Shown here: positions 16,296 through 24,008 of the stretch, in pieces | How positions within the stretch are numbered: the stretch's first letter is position 1 | How the letters are laid out: the number at the start of each line of letters is the position of its first letter | Origin: Odoribacter sp. UBA944 | GTDB taxonomy: Bacteria > Bacteroidota > Bacteroidia > Bacteroidales > Marinifilaceae | Assembly (NCBI GenBank): GCA_002293375.1 | Contig: DBDA01000044.1 | Span: forward strand, 1,924-45,184 | Direction of reading: 5' to 3' | Length of the DNA: 43,261 bases | Made by a program: the position numbers and the translations under genes | Notes under the pieces: generated by a model | What the model was told of the DNA's origin: nothing | The model's input: only the letters and a program-made list of their open reading frames with translations | The model's database searches: none

Positions 16296-18248
16296 ATGAT
16301 AAAAATTACCTTTCCGGACGGAAACACCAAAGAATTTGAAGCCGGGGTGACCGGTATGGACATTGCCGCTTCCATCAGCCCGAAGTTGGCCAAAGAGGTC
16401 TTGTCGGTAGCGGTGAACGGAGAGACCTGGGATCTGATGCGCCCCATCAACGGGGATGCTGCGATCAAATTGTATACTTGGGACGACGAAGAGGGGCGGC
16501 ACGCCTTCTGGCACTCTTCTGCACACCTGATGGCCGAAGCGTTGCAGCAACTCTGGCCGAATACCAAGTTCGGTATCGGGCCGGCTATTGAGAATGGTTT
16601 TTACTACGACGTAGAGCCGGGGGACGGCGTGGTGTTAACAGACAAGGATCTGGAAACCATCGAGAAAAAGATGTTGGAACTGGCCCGCGAAAAACAGGAG
16701 TTTTGCCGCATAGATGTCAGCAAACGGCAGGCGTTGGAGCATTTCGGTTCATTGAATGAAAACTACAAAGTGGAGTTGATCAATGACCTGGAGGATGGGA
16801 CCATTACGTACTATAAGCAGGGTACCTTTACCGATCTCTGCCGGGGGCCGCATTTGCCGGACAGCTCTTACATCAAAGCCATCAAGTTGACCGCTCTGGC
16901 AGGTGCTTACTGGCGGGGGAACGAGCACAACAAGATGCTGACCCGTATTTACGGGATTACCTTCCCGAAGCAGAAACAGTTGGAAGAGTGGTTGGTGCTG
17001 ATGGAGGAAGCCCGTCAACGCGACCACCGCAAAGTGGGAAAAGAGATGGAGCTGTTCGCCTTTTCGCAAGAGGTGGGAGCAGGGTTGCCTTTGTGGCTGC
17101 CGAAAGGTGCCATGCTGCGCGACCGTTTGGAGGCTTTTCTCCGCCGGGTGCAGAAACAACACGGTTATCAGCAGGTCATTACGCCGCACATCGGGAATGT
17201 AAACCTCTACAAAACTTCCGGGCATTTTGAAAAGTATGGAAAAGACAGTTTCCAGGTGATCACTACACCGCAGGAGGGAGAGGAGTTTATGCTGAAACCT
17301 ATGAACTGCCCGCACCACTGCGAGATCTTCAAGGTGAAACCCCGTTCCTATAAAGACCTGCCGATCCGTTTTGCCGAGTTCGGTACGGTATACCGGTACG
17401 AACAGAGCGGAGAATTGCACGGCCTGACGCGGGTGCGCGGCTTTACGCAGGACGACGCCCACCTCTTCTGTACGCCGGACCAGTTGAAAGAGGAGTTTAC
17501 CAAAGTGATCGATATTATTTTTATCATTTTCAAGGCGTTGAATTTTACCGATTTCACAGTACAGATCTCTTTGCGGGACCCGAATGACCGGGAAAAATAC
17601 ATCGGTACAGACGAAAACTGGGAAAAAGCCGAACGGGCCATCATCGAAGCTGCCGAAGAGAAAGGACTGAATACGGTCGTAGAGTTGGGTGAGGCGGCCT
17701 TTTACGGCCCGAAGCTCGATTTTATGGTCAAGGACGCCATCGGCCGGAAGTGGCAGCTCGGAACGATCCAGGTGGATTACAACCTGCCGGAACGTTTTCA
17801 ATTGGAGTATACCGGAGCCGATAACCAGAAGCATCGGCCGGTGATGATCCACAGGGCGCCTTTCGGTAGTATGGAGCGTTTTGTGGCGGTACTGATTGAA
17901 CACACAGGCGGAAAATTCCCGTTGTGGCTGACACCGGACCAGGCTGTGATCCTGACGGTGAGTGAAAAATCCAACGAATATGCTCGGAAGCTTTCGGATT
18001 TACTAAATAATTCCGATATTCGCACCGTTTTAGACAACCGAAATGAAAAGATCGGCCGGAAGATCCGGGACAACGAATTGAAAAAAATTCCGTATCTGTT
18101 GATCGTAGGCGAAAAAGAGGCTGAAGAAAACAGGGTTTCAGTGCGCCGCCAGGGGCAGGGAGATATGGGATCCATGACGGTCGAAGAGTTTATTTCATAT
18201 ATACACAAAGAGGTGGACGCCCAATTGGCCTCCATCCACAATTATTAA
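16296..18248 (+). CDS. thrS: Threonyl-tRNA synthetase
   Basis: The 650-residue class II synthetase charges tRNA-Thr and edits mischarged serine. Domains: TGS (1-62); the editing domain with HSSAH (73-77) and the Cys182-His186 pair in 'LCRGPH', matching the E. coli editing site; and a catalytic core with the zinc-binding Cys338 in 'NCPHHCEIF', motif 2 'RVRGFTQDDAHLF' and motif 3 'HRAPFGSMERFVAVLIEH'. The anticodon-binding domain follows (about 545-650). I chose the ATG at 16296 (N-terminus 'MIKITFPDG') over an ATG at 16266, which overlaps the rex stop and adds ten non-conserved residues. It is the first gene of the thrS-infC-rpmI-rplT order conserved across bacteria. Confidence 0.96.
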   Translation: MIKITFPDGNTKEFEAGVTGMDIAASISPKLAKEVLSVAVNGETWDLMRPINGDAAIKLYTWDDEEGRHAFWHSSAHLMAEALQQLWPNTKFGIGPAIENGFYYDVEPGDGVVLTDKDLETIEKKMLELAREKQEFCRIDVSKRQALEHFGSLNENYKVELINDLEDGTITYYKQGTFTDLCRGPHLPDSSYIKAIKLTALAGAYWRGNEHNKMLTRIYGITFPKQKQLEEWLVLMEEARQRDHRKVGKEMELFAFSQEVGAGLPLWLPKGAMLRDRLEAFLRRVQKQHGYQQVITPHIGNVNLYKTSGHFEKYGKDSFQVITTPQEGEEFMLKPMNCPHHCEIFKVKPRSYKDLPIRFAEFGTVYRYEQSGELHGLTRVRGFTQDDAHLFCTPDQLKEEFTKVIDIIFIIFKALNFTDFTVQISLRDPNDREKYIGTDENWEKAERAIIEAAEEKGLNTVVELGEAAFYGPKLDFMVKDAIGRKWQLGTIQVDYNLPERFQLEYTGADNQKHRPVMIHRAPFGSMERFVAVLIEHTGGKFPLWLTPDQAVILTVSEKSNEYARKLSDLLNNSDIRTVLDNRNEKIGRKIRDNELKKIPYLLIVGEKEAEENRVSVRRQGQGDMGSMTVEEFISYIHKEVDAQLASIHNY

Positions 18249-18282
18249 TTTTTAAAGGGAGGATTTAATTATCGCACAGAGA

Positions 18283-18825
18283 ATGGAATTCAGAGGTCCC
18301 AGAAACCGACAGATTAATCTCGAACCTCAGCACAAGATCAACGAGTTGATCAAATCGCCGACTGTGAGGCTTGTTGGCGACAACATCGAACCGGGAGTGT
18401 ATCCTTTGCGGGAAGCTTTGGCCATGGCGGAAGCGGCCGGGGAGGATCTGGTAGAGATCTCGCCGAACGCCGAACCACCTGTATGCCGGATCATCGAATA
18501 CAGCAAATACCTTTATCAACAGAAGAAAAAGCAGAAAGAGATTAAGGCTAAAAGTGTCAAGGTGGTGGTGAAAGAGATCCGTTTTGGCCCGCAGACCGAT
18601 GAGCACGATTTCAACTTTAAGTTGAAACATGCCAAAGGGTTTCTGGAAGAGGGCGCCAAAGTGAAGGCCTATGTGTTTTTTAAAGGCCGTTCCATTCTGT
18701 TCAAGGACCAGGGATCGGATCTGTTGGCCCGTTTTGTTTCGGAACTGGAGGATTACGGAAAGCTGGAGTCGGCGCCGAAGTTGGAAGGTAAAAAGATGAT
18801 CGTGATGATCGCTCCCAAAAAATAA
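18283..18825 (+). CDS. infC: Translation initiation factor IF-3
   Basis: IF-3 binds the 30S subunit, prevents early 50S joining and checks the start codon. The 180-residue frame from the ATG contains the N-domain ('HKINELI....VRLVGDN', about 18-85), a lysine-rich linker helix ('YQQKKKQKEIKAK') and the C-domain ('KEIRFGPQTDEHDFNFKLKHA' through 'IAPKK'). The real start may be upstream. In frame at 18268 and 18271 are ATT and ATC, and a strong Shine-Dalgarno-like GGGAGG (18258-18263) sits 4 or 7 nt before them but 19 nt before the ATG. Non-AUG starts on infC are known in E. coli and underlie autoregulation, so a product with five extra residues (Met-Ile-Ala-Gln-Arg before the ATG Met) is plausible. 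Confidence 0.93.
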   Translation: MEFRGPRNRQINLEPQHKINELIKSPTVRLVGDNIEPGVYPLREALAMAEAAGEDLVEISPNAEPPVCRIIEYSKYLYQQKKKQKEIKAKSVKVVVKEIRFGPQTDEHDFNFKLKHAKGFLEEGAKVKAYVFFKGRSILFKDQGSDLLARFVSELEDYGKLESAPKLEGKKMIVMIAPKK

Positions 18826-18875
18826 GGATTTTTTATCGTTACATATTTTTTGAAACACAATTAAATTTAGAGCAA

Positions 18876-19070
18876 ATGCCAAAGATGAAGACAGTGAGTA
18901 GCGCGAAAAAGAGGTTTACTCTGACCGCTACCGGCAAGATCAAAAGAAAGCATGCTTTCAAGCGTCATATTCTGACGAAGAAGACGACCAAGCAAAAGAG
19001 AAACCTTACACACATCACGACGGTTGCCGTGGCTGACATCAAAGCCGTGAAGACCATGTTGGCGATGTAA
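18876..19070 (+). CDS. rpmI: 50S ribosomal protein L35
   Basis: The 64-residue, strongly basic large-subunit protein begins 'MPKMKTVSSAKKRF' and carries the family core 'TATGKIKRKHAFKRHILTKKT.KQKR'. It follows infC by 50 nt and precedes rplT by 95 nt. It belongs to the conserved IF-3/L35/L20 operon. Confidence 0.96.
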   Translation: MPKMKTVSSAKKRFTLTATGKIKRKHAFKRHILTKKTTKQKRNLTHITTVAVADIKAVKTMLAM

Positions 19071-19103
19071 TTGGTAGGTAAACGAATCTCTATTTATTAA
19101 CCG

Positions 19104-19150
19104 GGATGTCATGCCTGAAAAGTTTCCGGTAAGCCGGAACGCTGACATTC
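19104..19150 (+). promoter_or_regulatory. Structured leader between rpmI and rplT, possible L20 autoregulatory site
   Basis: GGATGTCA (19104-19111) pairs with TGACATTC (19143-19150, one G-U). The pairing continues as GC/GC, then a one-sided internal loop, then TTCCGG (19124-19129) with CCGGAA (19134-19139) around a TAAG tetraloop. A composite hairpin just before rplT is where an L20-binding translational operator could act. The assignment is inference; only the pairing is seen. Confidence 0.4.
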
Positions 19151-19165
19151 AAAAAACAAAAAATT

Positions 19166-19522
19166 ATGCCAAGAGCTACAAACGCGGTTGCTTCAAGAGC
19201 CCGCAGAAAAAAGGTTTTAAAGCAGACCAAAGGGAACTTTGGTGCCAGAAAGAACGTTTGGACGGTTGCTAAAAACACATACGAAAAAGGTTTGACGTAT
19301 GCGTTCCGTGACAGACGCAAGAAGAAATCGGAATTCCGAGCCTTGTGGATTCAGAGAATTAACGCTGCCGTAAGAATGGAAGGCTTGTCCTACTCCAAAT
19401 TTATGGGCTTGGTACACAAAGCTGAGGTGGATATGAACCGTAAGGTTCTGGCTGACCTGGCAATGAACCATCCGGAAACTTTCAAAGCCGTTGTGGCCAA
19501 AGTGAAGGAATTAGCGAAGTAA
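19166..19522 (+). CDS. rplT: 50S ribosomal protein L20
   Basis: The 118-residue early-assembly protein binds 23S rRNA domain II and is the repressor of this operon in several bacteria. The basic N-terminal extension 'MPRATNAVASRARRKKVLKQ' and the globular part 'RDRRKKKSEFRALWIQRINAA.R..GLSYSKFM' are typical. Length is normal. A strong terminator follows, marking the end of the translation cluster. Confidence 0.97.
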   Translation: MPRATNAVASRARRKKVLKQTKGNFGARKNVWTVAKNTYEKGLTYAFRDRRKKKSEFRALWIQRINAAVRMEGLSYSKFMGLVHKAEVDMNRKVLADLAMNHPETFKAVVAKVKELAK

Positions 19523-19540
19523 AGATAAAAAAATCAGAAA

Positions 19541-19576
19541 AGAGGCTGTTCAAGATTTTGAGCAGTCTTTTTTTTA
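19541..19576 (+). terminator. Rho-independent terminator after rplT
   Basis: An 11-bp stem with two G-U pairs (19543-19553 with 19558-19568), a GATT loop and a run of T's. It ends the thrS-infC-rpmI-rplT transcript. Confidence 0.88.
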
Positions 19577-19645
19577 TCTGATAGGGCCTGTTTTCTCCCA
19601 GTTCTCCTGTTTTGCACAGATTCGGATAAATTGTGCAAGATTTTT

Positions 19646-19675
19646 TTTGCTTTTTAAGCAAAACCTGTATTTTTG
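19646..19675 (+). promoter_or_regulatory. Promoter of the phosphate acyltransferase gene
   Basis: TTTG (19646-19649), 18-nt spacer, TATTTTTG (19668-19675). It predicts a start near 19682 and a leader of about 20 nt. This position excludes the longer reading frame beginning at 19673. Confidence 0.65.
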
Positions 19676-19702
19676 CACGCTATAGAAACAAATTATAAAC
19701 GT

Positions 19703-20614
19703 ATGCAAATTGAAAAGATCAGTGATATTTACGCCGCTTTGAAAAAAGAGGTGCGTAAAAAGCGTTTAGTTGTGTCATACGCCAACGACAGTCACTCCAT
19801 AGAGGCGGCTCACCTGGCGGTGAAAATGGGATTGGTGGAGGCAACCCTGTTCGGGGACCAGCAAGAGATTGAAAAAGTGTGCCGGGCCGAAGGCTATCCC
19901 ATATCCGATTTTGAAATCGTGAACGAACCGGTAGATACACAGAGCGCCCTGAGGGCCGTAGAGTGGGCCCGAGAAGGAAAAGCCGACCTGATCATGAAAG
20001 GATTGATCAGCACGGATAAATATATGCGGGCCATTCTGAACAAGGAAAAAGGCTTGGTAGGACCGAATGCTACCCTTTCACACATAACGGTCATGGAGAG
20101 TCCAGGATACCACAAGCTATTGGTTATAAGTGATGTGGCGGTCATTCCTCTGCCGGATCTCAACCAGAAAATAGCCATCATTAAATACGTGGCGGAAACA
20201 GCCAAAGCGTTGGGGATCACCTGCCCGAAAATTGCCTTGCTATCCGCGACGGACCAAGTATTGCCTAAAATGCCTTCTACGGTCGAAGCAGCTATCCTGA
20301 CTAAAATGGCGGAGAGGGGGCAGATCTGTCCTTCTATACACCTGGAGGGTCCAATGGGATTGGATGTAGCCATAGACCGGGAATCTGCAGAGATTAAAAA
20401 GATCTCTTCCCCGGTGGCCGGAGATGCGGACGGATTGGTGTTCCCCAATCTGGAAGCCGGAAATATATTCTACAAAGCCAACACCAAGATCGGCCAATCC
20501 AGCGTAGGCGCTATCTTGGTGGGCGCGAAGGTACCCAGCGTTCTCTCTTCCCGGGGGGACAGCGTGGAGACCAAAATAAACTCCATCGCCTTAGCTGCCC
20601 TGTTGGCGCGGTAA
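19703..20614 (+). CDS. ptb: Phosphate acyltransferase, phosphate butyryltransferase type
   Basis: The 303-residue enzyme of the Pta/Ptb family interconverts acyl-CoA plus phosphate with acyl phosphate plus CoA. Family features: 'RLVVSYANDSHSIEAA', 'ADLIMKGLISTDKYMRAIL', 'LSHITVMESPGYHKLLVISD', 'ALLSATDQVLPKMPST' and 'GPMGLDVAIDRESAE'. Its length (about 300) fits Ptb, not the longer Pta. Ptb normally works with butyrate kinase (buk), giving butyrate and ATP. No kinase gene lies beside it here, so the chain length used and the partner are open; acetyl or branched acyl groups are possible. The start at 19703 follows a good promoter. Confidence 0.82.
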   Translation: MQIEKISDIYAALKKEVRKKRLVVSYANDSHSIEAAHLAVKMGLVEATLFGDQQEIEKVCRAEGYPISDFEIVNEPVDTQSALRAVEWAREGKADLIMKGLISTDKYMRAILNKEKGLVGPNATLSHITVMESPGYHKLLVISDVAVIPLPDLNQKIAIIKYVAETAKALGITCPKIALLSATDQVLPKMPSTVEAAILTKMAERGQICPSIHLEGPMGLDVAIDRESAEIKKISSPVAGDADGLVFPNLEAGNIFYKANTKIGQSSVGAILVGAKVPSVLSSRGDSVETKINSIALAALLAR

Positions 20615-20630
20615 ACCGGGCAAATTGCAT

Positions 20631-20667
20631 AAAAATAAGCTGCCGGAATTTCCGGCAGCTTATTTTT
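20631..20667. terminator. Bidirectional terminator between ptb and the OmpA-like gene
   Basis: Near-perfect inverted repeat: bases 20631-20648 (AAAAATAAGCTGCCGGAA) pair with 20650-20667. A-runs on the left and T-runs on the right let it stop transcription from both convergent genes. Confidence 0.88.
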
Positions 20668-20684
20668 ATGGGGTAAACCGATTA

Positions 20685-21392
20685 TTACTTGAGGGTACCG
20701 GCTTCTGCTTGCTGGATCATGTTCGCGTTGGCGGTGATGTACACTTCTACGCGGCGATTCAGGGCGCGTCCGGCAGCCGTGCTATTATCGGCGATGGGAT
20801 CATCAAAGGCCAAGCCGTAAGAGGTGATCCGGTTCCCGGGAATGCCATGTCCTATCAGGAAGTGAGACACGGCTTCCGCCCGTTCCTGGGATACTTTGTC
20901 GTTTACTTCGCGGGTTCCCGTATTATCGGTGTGGCCGTAAATGGTTACGTCCGTATCTGGGGTGTTCTTCAACGAATTGGCAAATTGTGCCAATGAATTC
21001 TGGGAAGCCGTACTTAGCGTACTGCTGTTCGTGGGGAACAGGATCGCGTTGTCAAATGTCACTTTTAACGCTTGCAGGTTATTTTTGTCGGTGACGGTTT
21101 CTACCTGCGCTCCCTGTATTTTTTCCAATTCCGCTTTTTGCTTGTCCATTCTCCGGCCGATCAAAGCGCCAGTCCCACTGCCTACGGCACCTCCGATGGC
21201 GGCTCCGATGGCGGCTCCTTTGCCTTTACCTACCAGAGCTCCGATCCCGGCTCCCAAGGCAGCTCCGCCACCACCGCCAATTAAAGCGCCCTTTCCCGTA
21301 TTGTTCATACTGGCACAGCCCGGAAAGGCCATTCCGCCCAAAATGATGCTTCCACTCAGGAGCAACAGGACAAATACATTTCCTTTTTTCAT
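20685..21392 (-). CDS. OmpA-family lipoprotein with glycine-zipper domain
   Basis: The 235-residue envelope protein has a hydrophobic signal segment ending at a lipobox-like 'AFPGC' (Cys about 26), so it is probably a lipoprotein. A glycine-zipper stretch (about 35-95, repeated GxxxG such as 'GAAIGAAIGGAVGSGTGALIG') may insert in or pack on a membrane. A short charged linker follows, then an OmpA C-terminal peptidoglycan-binding domain (about 125-225) with 'IYGHTDNTGT' and 'NRRVEVYI'. The Asp and Arg of these motifs contact meso-diaminopimelate in the family. It likely tethers the outer membrane to the cell wall, like YiaD-type proteins. It is a single gene with a shared terminator downstream. 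Confidence 0.9.
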   Translation of the reverse strand: MKKGNVFVLLLLSGSIILGGMAFPGCASMNNTGKGALIGGGGGAALGAGIGALVGKGKGAAIGAAIGGAVGSGTGALIGRRMDKQKAELEKIQGAQVETVTDKNNLQALKVTFDNAILFPTNSSTLSTASQNSLAQFANSLKNTPDTDVTIYGHTDNTGTREVNDKVSQERAEAVSHFLIGHGIPGNRITSYGLAFDDPIADNSTAAGRALNRRVEVYITANANMIQQAEAGTLK

Positions 21393-21504
21393 TTTTTCTC
21401 TGTTTTAGTTTTATGTATCGATTTTCTCTTCGTTGTACGGATTTTCTTCTTTGGAGGTACCAAAATCCGCAATGAAATTAGTAAAAACCGGAAATATTTT
21501 TGTG

Positions 21505-21512
21505 TAAGTTTG
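21505..21512 (+). promoter_or_regulatory. -7 element for the bioD operon
   Basis: TAAGTTTG (perfect TAnnTTTG) 26 nt before the bioD ATG. No clear -33 box, and no BirA-type palindrome was seen. Confidence 0.45.
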
Positions 21513-21538
21513 TGTTTTGAATCTAAGAGTCTGAGCAG

Positions 21539-22213
21539 ATGGCAGTTTATTTTATTAGCGGTATCGATACGGATGCGGGAAAATCTGTAGTAACAGGGGT
21601 CTTGGCCCGTTCGTTACACCGGAAGGGAGTGCGGGTGATTACCCAGAAATTTATCCAGACCGGCTGTCGGGGACTCTCGGAAGACATCGTTACGCACCGG
21701 AAGATCATGGGGATCCCTTTGCAGGAGGCGGACGAGAACGGAACGACTTGCCCGTATGTGATGAATTATCCGGCTTCTCCCCATTTGGCTGCGGAGATAG
21801 ACGGGGTGGAGATCCGGCCGGAGGTGATCCGGCAGGCGACGGAGCGGTTGGAACAAGCGTACGACGTGGTTTTGTTGGAGGGGGCTGGTGGGTTGTATGT
21901 GCCGGTGATGCGGCGCTATCTCACCGTGGATTACATCCGGGAGAACAACTATCCGCTGATTTTGGTCGCCTCTTCCAAATTGGGCAGCATCAACCACACA
22001 TTGATGAGCCTGGAATTATGCCGACTGCACAAGATCCGGCTGACTCATTTGGTATACAACGACTTTCCCAGTGACAGCGAAGAGATCCGGCAGGACACGC
22101 TTGGGGTGATCGGCGATTATTTAAAACGTTGTTTTCCGGATTGTCAATTGCTGGAACTACCTGTTATTCAAAACAATGAATACCCAGACTTACATCCGGA
22201 AATCCTGTACTGA
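21539..22213 (+). CDS. bioD: Dethiobiotin synthase
   Basis: The 224-residue enzyme closes the ureido ring of dethiobiotin from diaminopelargonic acid, CO2 and ATP, the next-to-last step of biotin synthesis. The P-loop is 'GIDTDAGKSVVTG'; 'KFIQTGC' holds the catalytic Lys; 'EGAGGLYVPV' matches the family substrate loop. Length is standard. No other biotin gene is in the window, so bioD is separated from the rest of the pathway. The U32 peptidase gene starts 7 nt after its stop, indicating one transcript. Confidence 0.93.
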   Translation: MAVYFISGIDTDAGKSVVTGVLARSLHRKGVRVITQKFIQTGCRGLSEDIVTHRKIMGIPLQEADENGTTCPYVMNYPASPHLAAEIDGVEIRPEVIRQATERLEQAYDVVLLEGAGGLYVPVMRRYLTVDYIRENNYPLILVASSKLGSINHTLMSLELCRLHKIRLTHLVYNDFPSDSEEIRQDTLGVIGDYLKRCFPDCQLLELPVIQNNEYPDLHPEILY

Positions 22214-22220
22214 AAACAAC

Positions 22221-24008
22221 ATGCGTAAAGTAGAACTGTTGGCCCCCGCCAAAGACTTCCGAACCGGGATTGTAGCGATCAACAACGGGGCGGATGCCGT
22301 CTACATCGGCGCCCCTGCCTTCGGCGCCCGGCAGGCGGCGGCCAACAGTGTGGAAGACATTGAACGATTGGTACGCTACGCCCACCGCTTTTATTGCCGG
22401 GTATATGTGACCCTGAATACATTGTTGTACGACAGGGAGTTGCAGGAGGCGGAACAGTTGGCACACCAGCTGTACCGGATCGGGGCGGATGCCCTGATCA
22501 TCCAGGATCCGGCCTTCCTGCAGATGGATTTGCCGCCCATTCCGTTACATGCCAGCACCCAGATGCACAATTACGAACCGGAACGGATTCGCTTTTTAGA
22601 CCGTTTGGGATTTCAGCGGATCGTACTGGCCCGCGAACTTTCGTTGGAGCAGATCCGAAAAATCCGGCAGGAGGTGAAAGCGGAACTGGAAGTTTTTGTA
22701 CACGGTGCGTTGTGTGTCGGTCTGAGTGGGCAGTGCTATCTTTCCTGCTGCATGTCGGGCCGTTCTGCCAACCGAGGGGAGTGTATGCAGGCTTGCCGCT
22801 TGAAGTGGCGGGTAGAGGATGGGGAAGGAAAACCCGTGCTTCCGGAGGGGTATCACCTGTCGCTGAAAGACCTGAATAATACCGCTTCCCTTTCCGGATT
22901 GCTGGAAGCGGGAGTGAGCTCGTTGAAGATAGAAGGGCGGCTGAAAGATGTGAACTATGTGGCCAATGTGGCCAACCACTACCATTCGAGGCTTTCCGGG
23001 ATAAAAAACATCGAACGGGTGGGATCCGGTGAGGTATTTTCCGGTTTTCAGGCGGATCCGGAAAAGAGTTTTAACCGGGGATTTATCACCTATTTTTTGC
23101 ACGGGCGCGAGCCGGGATTGGTAAATTGCCACACGCCGAAATCGATGGGAAAAAAGCTCGGGACAGTACTCCGGGTGCAGGAGGAACGGTTGTTATTACA
23201 GGCAACGGAGGAGGTACACAACGGCGACGGTCTCTGTTATTTTGAACAGGGGGAGTTGAAAGGTATCCGGGTCAATCAAATGGAAGGAGGGTGGTTGGTG
23301 TGCAACGAACGGCTCTCTTTAAAGCCTGGAAGTGTGGTTTACCGCAACTACGACCGTTTGTTTGCGGCAGAGGTGGAAAAAAACGGATCGGAGCGGCGGA
23401 TAGGGATTCACGTGCAGGTGTTGGCTTCCGGCGGGAAGTTGCGGTTGTCGGCGACGGACGAAGACGGGAACGAGGCGGTTGTTGCGCCGGAGGAGTGTTT
23501 TCCGGCGGCGTTGAAGGAGGAGCAACGGGAGCGGGCCCGGGAACAGCTCTCCAAGTGGGGAGGTTCCGGTTTCTATTGCCGGGAGGTGGCGTATGAAGGG
23601 GAGGTATTGTTTGTACCTTCGGCCCGGTTGAATGTTTTCCGCCGCGAATTGCAGGAGCGGCTGGAGCAACTCCGGGAAGAGAACCGGAAGGTGGTGTTGC
23701 AACCGCCCTTTGACCGGACGCTCTTTTACCGGAAACAGATCGACTGGAAACACAACGTCGTCAACAAATGGGCCGCCGGTTTTTACCGGGAACACGGGGC
23801 CGAAGAGGTGGAAGCGGGTTATGAAGTGATTGCTTCCGATGCTGGCAGGGAGTTGATGCAGTGCCGCTATTGCCTGTTGTTTGAAGCGGGTATGTGCCGG
23901 AAGAAGCAGGGGAAAGGAGCGCCGTCACCGCTCTGGTTGCGCCACGGACAGCACCGCTTCCGGTTGGAATTTGACTGCGTAGCGTGTTGCATGAAAATTT
24001 ACTCCTGA
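22221..24008 (+). CDS. Peptidase U32 family protein, RlhA-like
   Basis: The 595-residue product belongs to the U32 group. These are now mostly seen as RNA- or ubiquinone-hydroxylating enzymes, for example E. coli RlhA acting on 23S rRNA, rather than true peptidases. It starts 'MRKVELLAPAKDF', the family hallmark, followed by a TIM-barrel region with 'ADAVYIGAPAFGARQ', 'YVTLNTLLYD' and 'ASTQMHNY'. The cysteine cluster 'GQCYLSCCMSGRSANRGECMQACR' is a likely iron-sulfur or metal site. A C-terminal DUF3656-type region follows (about 370-595) with more cysteines near the end. I chose the ATG at 22221, which gives the conserved N-terminus. The next gene begins at the base after its stop codon. Confidence 0.87.
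   Translation: MRKVELLAPAKDFRTGIVAINNGADAVYIGAPAFGARQAAANSVEDIERLVRYAHRFYCRVYVTLNTLLYDRELQEAEQLAHQLYRIGADALIIQDPAFLQMDLPPIPLHASTQMHNYEPERIRFLDRLGFQRIVLARELSLEQIRKIRQEVKAELEVFVHGALCVGLSGQCYLSCCMSGRSANRGECMQACRLKWRVEDGEGKPVLPEGYHLSLKDLNNTASLSGLLEAGVSSLKIEGRLKDVNYVANVANHYHSRLSGIKNIERVGSGEVFSGFQADPEKSFNRGFITYFLHGREPGLVNCHTPKSMGKKLGTVLRVQEERLLLQATEEVHNGDGLCYFEQGELKGIRVNQMEGGWLVCNERLSLKPGSVVYRNYDRLFAAEVEKNGSERRIGIHVQVLASGGKLRLSATDEDGNEAVVAPEECFPAALKEEQRERAREQLSKWGGSGFYCREVAYEGEVLFVPSARLNVFRRELQERLEQLREENRKVVLQPPFDRTLFYRKQIDWKHNVVNKWAAGFYREHGAEEVEAGYEVIASDAGRELMQCRYCLLFEAGMCRKKQGKGAPSPLWLRHGQHRFRLEFDCVACCMKIYS

Noticed and set aside
16749..17903. 384-codon minus-strand frame opposite thrS
   Set aside because: It lies wholly antisense to a confidently identified gene and has no family features; long antisense frames are common in GC-rich coding DNA.
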